Assembly (NCBI GenBank): GCA_002382445.1
Contig: DGAQ01000006.1
Coordinates: forward strand, 1 to 11,068
From: Porticoccaceae bacterium UBA4026
GTDB lineage: Bacteria; Pseudomonadota; Gammaproteobacteria; Pseudomonadales; Porticoccaceae
Reading direction: 5' to 3'
Length of the DNA: 11,068 nt
In this document: positions 1-6,582 of the stretch, piece by piece
Layout: every line of letters starts with the position of its first letter
Numbering within the stretch: the first letter of the stretch is position 1
Made by a program: the position numbers and the translations under genes
Notes under the pieces: model-generated
The model's input: the letters and a program-made list of their open reading frames with translations, nothing else
The model's database searches: none
What the model was told of the DNA's origin: nothing

Positions 1-47
1 CCTTCGGGTTATGAGCCCGACGAGCTGCCAGACTGCTCCACCCCGCA
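1..47 (-). tRNA. initiator tRNA-fMet (CAT), 5' part, cut by window edge
   Basis: Read on the minus strand from 47 to 1, the sequence gives a seven-base acceptor strand (TGCGGGG), a D arm with GAGC/GCTC, and an anticodon arm with loop CTCATAA and anticodon CAT at 13-11. The anticodon stem ends in three consecutive G:C pairs (GGG/CCC), and the D stem has a purine at position 11 paired with a pyrimidine at 24. Both are hallmarks of bacterial initiator tRNA. About 47 of 77 bases are visible; the variable region, T arm and 3' end lie outside the window. The first base is T rather than the C of E. coli, so the C1-A72 mismatch cannot be checked here. In many gammaproteobacteria this tRNA precedes rimP-nusA, which would lie beyond the edge. 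Confidence 0.93.
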
Positions 48-71
48 TCAAAATGGGTAATCTATACTGGC

Positions 72-231
72 GGCTAGTCCGAAGACGGACATAGCTAGAT
101 AAGGAGCGAGAGTATAGGGTGTAACCTCACCCGCGTCAACCTCAGTGGTGAATCGCCTAGAAACAACGACCAGTTTGTCGGTCGTTATATACACCGGCAT
201 CTCGGGCGCCTTGCCGAGTCGCATTGTGCGA
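72..231. other. gene-free stretch with five short hairpins
   Basis: No coding region is seen between the tRNA and the PEBP remnant (48-305). It holds five inverted repeats: GTCCG/CGGAC around a 4-base loop (77-90), extended outward by CTA/TAG past one bulged base; GGGTG/CACCC (117-132); AACGACC/GGTCGTT, 7 bp perfect (165-186); CTCGG/CCGAG (201-218); and TCGCA/TGCGA (219-231). None is followed by a convincing T run on either strand, so they do not look like intrinsic terminators. They could be the leader of the tRNA transcript, a small RNA, or chance. I do not recognise 6S, tmRNA, RNase P or SRP RNA. Confidence 0.3.
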
Positions 232-305
232 TAGCGACACCCTAACCTTATCCCAATAGAGAAATCTGTACTTAATCTAACCCGCTTCTTGGCGATGTGT
301 AAGGT

Positions 306-641
306 TTATTTACGCTCGTAATGCCCCATCAACATGCCAGATGCAAGCACATGACCATCCATCGCCGCCCGTAATTCCTCGGCGTTCAGGCCTGGCACCA
401 ACGCCAGATCAGCATCTAGCGCGTAAACGCGGAAATGGTAGGCATGAAGTTGCCCATTTGCCGGCGGCCTGGGACCAAAGTAACCTGTGCGTCCTAGCCC
501 GTTAACGCCGTTAATCATACCCTCAAGACTAATTATGCCAGTAATTTCGGCGTCTCTAGCCATGCCTCGGGGCAATCCACTAGCACCGGCCGGAATGTTG
601 TAGGCAACCCAATGCACAAATGGAGCATAGTAAGGCAGCAA
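306..641 (-). pseudogene. PEBP / YbhB-YbcL family protein, N-terminally truncated remnant
   Basis: The readable frame encodes about 111 residues matching the C-terminal two thirds of the phosphatidylethanolamine-binding-like YbhB/YbcL family: a VHWVAYNIPA segment near residue 9, a GYFGPRPP segment near 54, then HAYHFRVYALDADL and a final helix with AMDGHVLA and GHYER. Family members usually run to 150-180 residues. The missing part would hold the SP-x-L-x-W motif and the DPDAP ligand-pocket motif. Upstream on the minus strand the frame meets a TAG at 653-651, and I found no missing half in any frame up to about 880. The only start in frame is a TTG at 641 with no clear ribosome site. It is most likely a decayed gene; a short expressed protein is less likely. 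Confidence 0.6.
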
Positions 642-879
642 ATCCGCGGGCTAAGTGCGTAAAACGATAGTTCAATGCGGACATGTAGAAATCCTCTAGA
701 AGATGCCGGGAAATTGTGTTGGGCCATTCGGTGAGATTTTACTTTCAGCACATCTCCAGTCTCTAGTGAGGCATTTCAACCTGACTCAACCAACCTCTCA
801 GACTTTATATTGATGTGGTGCGCTTATAAATTCCCAACCCTAATTTCTCTATAAAAAAACCTGCATACTGACTATTCTA

Positions 880-1767
880 CTAAATCTTAGTAAGAGCCCA
901 GAAAACCGCAGCCCCCATCGCCACCACTAAAACAGCCAAAAAGCCTTTGCCAAGATGCCGCCCGAAAAAATTTTTCCCTTCTTCGAGCGGGAGTTCCGAG
1001 GTCGGAATGGCTTCCTGATCAATGACCAGAGCCTCCTTTGCTGTCTCTAAATATCCATCAAATAGAGCCATATTTACGCTCTCATCACTTTTAACGTCAG
1101 AAACTTTGGTTCTGTCGGACGTGTTCGTTTCGTATACGTCTAATTGCTTTAAAATATCCAATATATGGTTGTATCTCATAGAACTGCGAGCGACTGCGGA
1201 GAGCATAAGTCTCTCCCTCGGCCTCGGCGCACCGAAGTGGATGTGTAAAGTTCGCACATCTCTTGCAAGTCTTTCACTATTCAAAATAGACTTCTCTCCA
1301 GGGTCCGCGCCACAAAGCAGCCCTATATTACTGCCAGGCAACTCGAGGCAGAGAGTTTCGATATCTTGCCAGTCTTCAGCCGAGAGTTCAGCGTAATAAG
1401 GCACGAGGACTATTTTACGTCCTTCATCTCGCCCCCCTGGTAGTGAGACGTTTTCAAGTGACAAACCTTCAATCTCGGTATTAAGTAAGTCGATTAACCT
1501 GCGCTTTTTGAGCGATTCGAAAGAAATAAGGGAGTTCTTGCCCATAAGATGAAGGCGACTAACTGTTAGCTCAAAGTAATATTCGGCGAACTTACTGTTC
1601 TCGGCATGAATAAAGCCAAAGGGAGTAGGAGAGTGCAAGTGCTGGATTAGGCGGCGGACTAGACGATGGTCCCTTTTAGTAAGATAGAAGCCTTCTGGTC
1701 TAATGTTGTCATCAAAATCTCGCTTGATTCCTGTCACCAGCTCTCTTTGTCTAGATTTTCCCTGCAT
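880..1767 (-). CDS. tail-anchored protein of unknown function, possible nucleotide-dead ExeA-like ATPase
   Basis: A 295-residue protein with no signal peptide, a soluble body, and one C-terminal membrane helix at about 274-293 followed by only two residues, so it should be tail-anchored with its body in the cytoplasm. I do not firmly recognise the family. Some spacing resembles ExeA/MshM/DamX-type AAA ATPases: FGFIHAENSKFAEYYF (50-65) sits where a Walker A would be, RKIVLVPYYAELSAEDW (117-133) where Walker B and the following helix would be, and IGLLCGADPGE (148-158) where the sensor strand ends. The P-loop GK[ST] and Walker B DE are absent, so if related it cannot bind ATP in the usual way. 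Residues 215-265 are polar and probably a flexible linker. The ribosome site before the ATG at 1767 is weak. It lies 225 bp downstream of the flgT-lysM operon on the same strand, which suggests but does not prove a flagellar or envelope role. Confidence 0.8.
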   Translation of the reverse strand: MQGKSRQRELVTGIKRDFDDNIRPEGFYLTKRDHRLVRRLIQHLHSPTPFGFIHAENSKFAEYYFELTVSRLHLMGKNSLISFESLKKRRLIDLLNTEIEGLSLENVSLPGGRDEGRKIVLVPYYAELSAEDWQDIETLCLELPGSNIGLLCGADPGEKSILNSERLARDVRTLHIHFGAPRPRERLMLSAVARSSMRYNHILDILKQLDVYETNTSDRTKVSDVKSDESVNMALFDGYLETAKEALVIDQEAIPTSELPLEEGKNFFGRHLGKGFLAVLVVAMGAAVFWALTKI

Positions 1768-1809
1768 AAAGAAGACTCACAATCACATCGCTTGTTGAGG
1801 ACAAATTCG

Positions 1810-1854
1810 CTGTGGTTATAACACGCTTTCGCCCTGCTTATAACCGCGCCACAG
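1810..1854. repeat. nested inverted repeat upstream of the tail-anchored protein gene
   Basis: CTGTGG (1810-1815) faces CCACAG (1849-1854), and overlapping it GGTTATAA (1814-1821) faces TTATAACC (1838-1845). The arms lie 43-88 bp before the start at 1767, in the only gap that could hold this gene's promoter. Each TTATAA could also serve as a -10 hexamer, but no matching -35 is visible. An operator or a 5' leader hairpin are both possible. Confidence 0.35.
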
Positions 1855-1992
1855 AGCGCTTCTCATGCTCATTCACTGATTTTACACTACATCGAGGCTC
1901 TAGGCGCTATCCCAAACCGAATGGCAAACGATAGAAGAGGAATAAGACTAGCATTTGGGCCGCAGTGGAAAATAAGATAGAAACCTTCCAAA

Positions 1993-2433
1993 TTAAGGGT
2001 ATTTGACCCAGTTTTTAGTTGACTCATTTATGGATTTTGGAGGTGTAACGAAAATAAGTGCAAGGACATCGTCAGCTGTAGGGACGCGAATTTCTCTCCC
2101 AGCTATAAGCCAATTGGGGTTTCCAGAACGGAATGCCGAAGGGTTCGCCTGCACGAAAGCCTGACGAATGAAACTCTTTTTGACACCTGATTCAGACATG
2201 ATTAACTCTATTATCTCATCCAAGGTGTCCCCTACTTGCACTCGATAACTGCCGCTTTTCAGTTGATCGACCTGTCTTTCACGCAAATAGCGCTGTATCT
2301 CTACATCCTCAAGCAATAATTTTAATGCACTGTCTACATTCATTTCATCGGCGAAAGCTAAAGGCGTTATGGCCCAAGCAGCTACAAGAGAGCATAACAA
2401 TACATGCTTTTTCAAACCGAAAAAAATTTTCAT
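1993..2433 (-). CDS. periplasmic LysM-domain protein of the flgP-flgT operon
   Basis: A 146-residue exported protein. Residues 1-28 form a Sec signal peptide with a KK-rich start, a hydrophobic core and likely cleavage after AFA. Residues 62-118 form one LysM-like domain: YRVQVGDTLDEII, then a helix, then QANPSAF, NPNWLIAG and REIRVP. That pattern resembles the N-terminal LysM segment of FimV/HubP-type polar proteins, but the rest of such proteins is absent. LysM domains bind peptidoglycan, so the inferred role is to anchor or place part of the basal body at the cell wall. It is the last gene of a three-gene minus-strand operon, 61 bp after flgT, with a GGAG ribosome site 8-9 bases before its ATG. 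The small hairpin TAACG/CGTTA (2434-2448) partly covers that site. It is not the FlgO found with FlgP in Vibrio. Confidence 0.8.
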   Translation of the reverse strand: MKIFFGLKKHVLLCSLVAAWAITPLAFADEMNVDSALKLLLEDVEIQRYLRERQVDQLKSGSYRVQVGDTLDEIIELIMSESGVKKSFIRQAFVQANPSAFRSGNPNWLIAGREIRVPTADDVLALIFVTPPKSINESTKNWVKYP

Positions 2434-2494
2434 TAACGAACTCCGTTACTGCTTAAAAATTGCAACACTGACGCTACAGCAAAAAATAATTTAA

Positions 2495-3724
2495 TCAAAA
2501 AGGGGTCGCAGATCGATAGACTCCGAGCGAGTCTCCAGCAAGTATCTTTAGTTCTGCGTTATGATAGTTAACGCGAATAACCTCCGCTAGACCAATTCGG
2601 TCTAGTGCGTTTGGATCTAATAGCGAATCGTAGTCACTTAAAATATTAGGCGACACTATGAACTTGTCGCCTAAAGCAACTCCACCCGTGCTACCAACAG
2701 CTAATCGAAGAAGAGTGCTAGCTTGTGAATCGTTTCTTAGGAGCCCTCGAACAGGCATTTCTTCAAGCCCGCAAACTCTATAATTTGACAGCAGCATAGA
2801 AAATTTTTCGACTTCCCTTTGAACCTGGAAATAGCTTTCAGTATCTATTTCTTGTTCCAGAAGGTTGTAGCCCGCTTTGGGGATATTAATCGTAAATTGC
2901 GATACGGCAATTGACTCATTTTTTTCCCGGTCACTCGCAGTCAAAGTGACTAGCAGCCTTTTGCTATCGCTATACTTTGGCTTAGCGAGATTGTATAGAA
3001 ATCGGGAACTAGAAATGTTGGAAACAATATCAGCACCAACTATACGCGATAAGCGATATGTATCCGCAATATCAAATTTTTTCTGATCTATAGAAACATC
3101 GACACTCACTAAATACTGTCCAGCTTCAACATTTTCGTTTCTTTCATTCAACCGCGAAAAATAACTTGTACTTGACGGCACACTTGCGGTTTGCCGGCCT
3201 TCGGTGACATACCATTGGGAGGTCGAGTTAATGTTTAGACGCAGTTGCTCGCCGATAACTCCATCAAGTCTGTTTATGACCGCCCCGCTTATATCCTGGG
3301 ACCAAGCAGCATCCTTAAAAACAATTCCAATCTTATTCTTATATCTCGCGGTACTTTTCCTCTCGCAATCATTGTTACGCGCAGAATCCAGTAGTCTCGT
3401 AATTTCATTACGCTGAGGCCTGCGATCTTTCATCAAGTCTACGTTTCTAATTGCTTCAATATTTGTGCCGGTATTGAAGTACGTTGATTCGACCAGCCTT
3501 CCTGTTGAGTCGATGAATCCAGCTGAAGCTACGGAGAGCCCAGAATTTACTGCGCGCTGCACAAGGGACTGTTTGAGCTCATCAAGCAACATCTCGCTCT
3601 CTTTAAGCGACGTCGTATTAGCGATCGACTGGGCCATCAGCATCTCACTAAAAAGAGCGCACAAAATCAAAGCTAATTCGAGGCGATTAGAGGACAGTGG
3701 CCGATTTCTGCGTGTCGATTTCAT
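2495..3724 (-). CDS. flgT: FlgT-like flagellar H-ring assembly protein
   Basis: A 409-residue exported protein with a signal sequence at about 1-31 (cleavage near LMA/QS). FlgT in Vibrio forms the H ring around the LP ring and is needed for sodium-motor stator assembly and flagellation. The three-domain plan is visible. The N domain is about 32-119. The middle domain begins CERKSTARYKNKIGIV (120-135) and holds strand-rich repeats ending at Cys318. The C-terminal SH3-like domain (324-400) carries GDKFIV, the segment IGLAEVIRVNYHNAELKI, and a closing GDSLGVYR. Cys120 and Cys318 may form a disulfide. It starts 22 bp after flgP, so the two are co-transcribed, although its ribosome site is poor (GCGAGA about 10 bases away), suggesting translational coupling. 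The N domain departs from the usual start; the overall match rests on layout and the two later domains. Confidence 0.75.
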   Translation of the reverse strand: MKSTRRNRPLSSNRLELALILCALFSEMLMAQSIANTTSLKESEMLLDELKQSLVQRAVNSGLSVASAGFIDSTGRLVESTYFNTGTNIEAIRNVDLMKDRRPQRNEITRLLDSARNNDCERKSTARYKNKIGIVFKDAAWSQDISGAVINRLDGVIGEQLRLNINSTSQWYVTEGRQTASVPSSTSYFSRLNERNENVEAGQYLVSVDVSIDQKKFDIADTYRLSRIVGADIVSNISSSRFLYNLAKPKYSDSKRLLVTLTASDREKNESIAVSQFTINIPKAGYNLLEQEIDTESYFQVQREVEKFSMLLSNYRVCGLEEMPVRGLLRNDSQASTLLRLAVGSTGGVALGDKFIVSPNILSDYDSLLDPNALDRIGLAEVIRVNYHNAELKILAGDSLGVYRSATPF

Positions 3725-3746
3725 TGATAATTAGTCTCGCGGCGCA

Positions 3747-4199
3747 CTATTCAACATTTTGGAGATAAAGTTTTTTCAGATTATCTACGACCGAAGAAGA
3801 CAGCGACAAAGTGACTTCATAAGTAGTATCTGACAACGGCTTAATGCTCTCGACTTGCGCTCCATAAATAATACCTTCGACACGTGTTTGCACTACGTCA
3901 CTCTGAACGACCATGTCACCGATAGTCGTGGATGAATCGATATAGAGGCCATAGATCTGTTCCGAAAGAGATCTATAGGCATCAATTTTTGATGCCCGAA
4001 TCGCTAGCACACGCTTTTGATTTGGATTCCCTAGCTGCGCCTCAATATCGGCATAACCTGTAGCAGTCAACTTATCGCCCTCCATCTGTAATCGAACAGC
4101 AAGAGCCTCTGAAAATTTTTCATCTGTATTTGAGCAAGAGACTAGCCCGGATGTGCAAATTAAAAGCAGGATAGCCGTTATTTTAGTCCTTTGGACCAT
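3747..4199 (-). CDS. flgP: FlgP-like LPP20-family flagellar outer-membrane lipoprotein
   Basis: A 150-residue lipoprotein precursor. Residues 1-21 form a lipoprotein signal (MVQRTK, hydrophobic core, lipobox LVSC), making Cys22 the acylated first mature residue. The mature part carries the LPP20/FlgP pattern: a short strand with LTATGYADIEA, the helix KRVLAIRASKIDAYRSLSEQIYG, then GMVVQSDVVQTRVEGIIYGA and a last strand EVTLSLS. FlgP forms an outer-membrane-associated ring or disk at the basal body in Vibrio and Campylobacter. An ATG at 4223 adds eight residues, but the strong ribosome site lies before 4199 and gives a textbook lipoprotein signal, so I prefer the shorter form. It is the first gene of its operon, with a sigma-28 promoter about 100 bp upstream. 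The usual partner FlgO is not in the window. Confidence 0.82.
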   Translation of the reverse strand: MVQRTKITAILLLICTSGLVSCSNTDEKFSEALAVRLQMEGDKLTATGYADIEAQLGNPNQKRVLAIRASKIDAYRSLSEQIYGLYIDSSTTIGDMVVQSDVVQTRVEGIIYGAQVESIKPLSDTTYEVTLSLSSSVVDNLKKLYLQNVE

Positions 4200-4205
4200 C
4201 GAGAT

Positions 4206-4215
4206 TCCCCTTCCT
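4206..4215 (-). promoter_or_regulatory. strong ribosome binding site that sets the flgP start
   Basis: On the minus strand the sequence reads AGGAAGGGGA and ends six bases before the ATG at 4199. The alternative ATG at 4223 lies upstream of this site and has no comparable purine tract, so translation should begin at 4199. Confidence 0.7.
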
Positions 4216-4303
4216 GTGTTCATCAGTATTACCCAGAATCAGTCTCTTATGAGACACGCATTCACTTTTTATAAATCAGTGAAGCCATATAACTATAAAC
4301 CAC

Positions 4304-4330
4304 CAATCGACACTGACCAATAGAACTTTA
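4304..4330 (-). promoter_or_regulatory. sigma-28 (FliA) promoter for flgP-flgT-lysM
   Basis: On the minus strand the sequence is TAAAGTTC, an 11-base spacer, then GTCGATTG. The enterobacterial FliA consensus is TAAAGTTT-N11-GCCGATAA. The -35 matches at 7 of 8 positions, the spacer is exact, and the -10 matches at 5 of 8. The predicted start is near 4297, about 100 bases before flgP. This fits a late flagellar operon, and the sigma factor is encoded in the same window. Confidence 0.6.
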
Positions 4331-4359
4331 CTTGTCCCATGCAGAATCACCACAATTGC

Positions 4360-4375
4360 TGGCATGCTAATTGCT
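4360..4375 (+). promoter_or_regulatory. sigma-54 (RpoN) promoter for flhA-flhF-flhG-fliA
   Basis: TGGCATG-N4-TTGCT matches the -24/-12 consensus TGGCACG-N4-TTGCW with one difference (C to T), with GG and GC correctly spaced. The predicted start is near 4386, about 67 bases before flhA. In Vibrio and Pseudomonas the flhA operon is RpoN-dependent and activated by FlrC or FleQ. I did not identify an activator site. Confidence 0.75.
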
Positions 4376-4382
4376 TCAACCA

Positions 4383-4430
4383 TTAGCGGAACTAGTGTTG
4401 GAGCAAAACAAAAAGCCGATATTCCGCTAA
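4383..4430. repeat. 9-bp perfect inverted repeat in the flhA leader
   Basis: TTAGCGGAA (4383-4391) faces TTCCGCTAA (4422-4430) across 30 bases. The left arm spans the predicted sigma-54 start (about 4386) and the right arm ends 22 bases before the flhA ATG. It could be a regulator site or a leader stem; a transcript starting at 4386 would keep six of the nine pairs (GCGGAA/TTCCGC). Confidence 0.5.
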
Positions 4431-4452
4431 ATTACTGATAAAAAAGACTATT

Positions 4453-6582
4453 ATGGAAAATACTTCATTGTCATATTTACGACAAGGCCTCGGCCGAGTC
4501 GGCGCAGCCAGCTTAGGAATGCCATTTATCGTGCTCCTAATAATGTCGATGCTTATCGTACCCCTTCCGACTTTAATGCTGGATTTTTTGTTTACAGTTA
4601 ACATTCTCACCGGCCTAATAATAATAATGGTGTCTGTAAACGTCTCGCGGCCGTTAGAGTTTTCGTCATTCCCTTCTATACTCCTTTTAGCAACCATGTT
4701 GCGCCTGAGCCTAAACGTGGCGTCTACACGAGTTGTACTTGTCAATGGGCATCAGGGAGCCGGCGCTGCCGGCGAAGTCATCGAAGCATTCGGGGAATTT
4801 GTCATCGGAGGCGATTATGTTGTTGGCTTCATTATTTTTATCATCCTGATGATTATCAATTTTATTGTTGTTACTAAAGGTGCAGGTCGGGTGTCGGAAG
4901 TAATAGCGCGTTTTACGCTAGATGCCCTCCCTGGCAAGCAGATGGCAATAGACGCGGATCTAAACGCTGGCGTAATCGATCAAGCCGGAGCCAAACAGCG
5001 ACGAGAAGAGGTCTCACAGGAATCTGACTTTTTTGGCTCTATGGATGGAGCATCTAAGTTCGTTCGAGGAGACGCAATAGCGGGCATCCTCATCCTACTA
5101 ATTAACATCATTGGGGGACTGGCAATCGGGGTTGGCCAGCATGGTCTTTCGTTTTCACAAGCAGGCGAAATATATGTATTACTTACGATCGGCGACGGGC
5201 TGGTTGCCCAAATTCCTTCTCTGTTATTGTCTTTATCCACTGCAATAATAGTAACCCGAGTAACGACATCTGAGTCAATGGGCACTCAGGCAGGCACTCA
5301 GCTGTCAAGCCCCCGCGCACTCTCAATTGCTGCGGGAATTCTGATTCTCCTCGGATTTATTCCAGGCATGCCACATTTTATTTTCCTCAGTATGGGGTTT
5401 AGCTTAGCTGCTTTTTCACACTATTTAAATCAATCAAGGATCGACTCAGCTGAAACCACTTCAGCAGCCAAACAGGTCGAAGAGAATACTCAGAAAGCGT
5501 CCGAATCGGATGATCTCGATTGGTCGCATATTGAGCAAGTTGATCAAGTAGGTCTTGAAATTGGATATGGCCTGATCCCTTTAGTAAACAAAGATTCAGG
5601 TGGCACTTTACTTGCCAGAATACGAGGTATTCGCAAAAAGCTGTCATCGGAGCTCGGATTTCTAATCCAACCAATCAGAATCAGAGACAATCTGGACATA
5701 TCACCTAGCGCCTATAATATCGTTATAAACGGAGCGGTAAGGGGACTCGGCGAAGTGCAGATTGGAAAAGAACTCGCTATTAACCCAGGAAATATTACAA
5801 CGCCATTAGACGGACAAAGAACCACTGAACCAGCTTTTGGCCTCGAGGCATACTGGGTGGAGCGAGGCCAAAGCGATTTCGCAAAAACTGCAGGATATAC
5901 TGTCGTGGATCCCGCGACTGCTATAGCGACTCACATGAACTCTATTCTGAAGAATAACGCAGATGAACTGCTAGGACATGACGAAACCCAGCAATTGCTT
6001 GATCTAATTAGCGAAAAGTCACCGAAAATAATTGAAGATTTAGTTCCAAACAAATTATCTGTATCTACAATTACTCAGGTACTAAAAAACCTCCTTCAAG
6101 AAGGAATTACATTACGCGACAACAGGTCCATCATTGATAATCTACTCGCTGAAAGCGTAAAAACCAAAGACGCTAACCAACTTACTGCCCTTATAAGGCC
6201 GCATTTAGGAAGGATCATTGTTCAGGACATAATTAGCGTCAACGAAGAATTACCGATAATTACTTTAGAGCAGCCGCTCGAACAACTTTTGAACAATTCG
6301 ATTCAAAATGACTCTTCAACTAATGATGTTTTCTTAGAACCAAAACTAATCGAATCTATCGTAGCCTCTGTGTCGATTGAGAAACAAAACGCCGAAGAAA
6401 GGGGCAACCCCGCAGTAATGGTGGTGTCGCCCAAAATACGACCTTGGCTTTCTCGCATCCTCAGACAAAGACTTGGAAACTTGTCAGTACTCGCCTATAC
6501 AGAAATACCCGAAGATCAAGAGATCAGGGTGATTGGCAGAGTAGGCATTCAAGATGAACAACAGAACCAGGTGGCGGCATGA
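4453..6582 (+). CDS. flhA: flagellar export gate protein FlhA
   Basis: A 709-residue FHIPEP-family protein, close to the usual length of about 690-700. FlhA forms the nonameric gate of the flagellar type III export apparatus in the inner membrane and docks chaperone-substrate complexes through its cytoplasmic domain. The first 325 residues hold about eight membrane helices (beginning near 23-42, 46-63, 122-141, 207-227, 240-268, 290-320). The family signature is intact: RLSLNVASTRVVL (84-96), AGEVIEAFGEFVIGGDY (106-122), and RVSEVIARFTLDALPGKQM followed by AIDADLNAG (146-173). Residues 330-709 form the cytoplasmic domain, with conserved PLDGQRTTEPAFGLEAYWV near 455 and VVSPKIRPWLSRIL near 655. 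The ribosome site is weak. The stop overlaps the flhF start (ATGA). flhB, often adjacent upstream, is instead about 4 kb away on the other strand. Confidence 0.97.
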   Translation: MENTSLSYLRQGLGRVGAASLGMPFIVLLIMSMLIVPLPTLMLDFLFTVNILTGLIIIMVSVNVSRPLEFSSFPSILLLATMLRLSLNVASTRVVLVNGHQGAGAAGEVIEAFGEFVIGGDYVVGFIIFIILMIINFIVVTKGAGRVSEVIARFTLDALPGKQMAIDADLNAGVIDQAGAKQRREEVSQESDFFGSMDGASKFVRGDAIAGILILLINIIGGLAIGVGQHGLSFSQAGEIYVLLTIGDGLVAQIPSLLLSLSTAIIVTRVTTSESMGTQAGTQLSSPRALSIAAGILILLGFIPGMPHFIFLSMGFSLAAFSHYLNQSRIDSAETTSAAKQVEENTQKASESDDLDWSHIEQVDQVGLEIGYGLIPLVNKDSGGTLLARIRGIRKKLSSELGFLIQPIRIRDNLDISPSAYNIVINGAVRGLGEVQIGKELAINPGNITTPLDGQRTTEPAFGLEAYWVERGQSDFAKTAGYTVVDPATAIATHMNSILKNNADELLGHDETQQLLDLISEKSPKIIEDLVPNKLSVSTITQVLKNLLQEGITLRDNRSIIDNLLAESVKTKDANQLTALIRPHLGRIIVQDIISVNEELPIITLEQPLEQLLNNSIQNDSSTNDVFLEPKLIESIVASVSIEKQNAEERGNPAVMVVSPKIRPWLSRILRQRLGNLSVLAYTEIPEDQEIRVIGRVGIQDEQQNQVAA

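Noticed and set aside
48..70. TATAGA as a -10 box for the initiator tRNA
   Set aside because: The position is plausible but no acceptable -35 occurs 16-19 bases upstream; the tRNA could also be transcribed from farther away.
165..186. 7-bp hairpin as terminator for the PEBP remnant on the minus strand
   Set aside because: It is followed only by GTTTCT, not a real T run, and lies about 120 bases past the stop.
790..816. TAAAGTCT on the minus strand as a FliA -35 for the PEBP remnant
   Set aside because: The sequence 11 bases downstream (TGAGTCAG) does not resemble a FliA -10.
852..892. Possible intrinsic terminator after the tail-anchored protein gene: TACTAA/TTAGTA hairpin and a T7 run on the minus strand
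   Set aside because: The stem is only 6 bp and AT-rich, overlaps the stop codon, and lies about 20 bases from the T run; this does not fit an intrinsic terminator.
1022..1396. Plus-strand open frame of 124 codons opposite the tail-anchored protein gene
   Set aside because: Low-complexity Ser/Leu-rich translation typical of antisense frames, with no start signal.
4070..4078. GGCGATAA on the minus strand as a FliA -10
   Set aside because: It lies inside the flgP coding region; I did not find a -35 partner and there is no gene start a suitable distance downstream.
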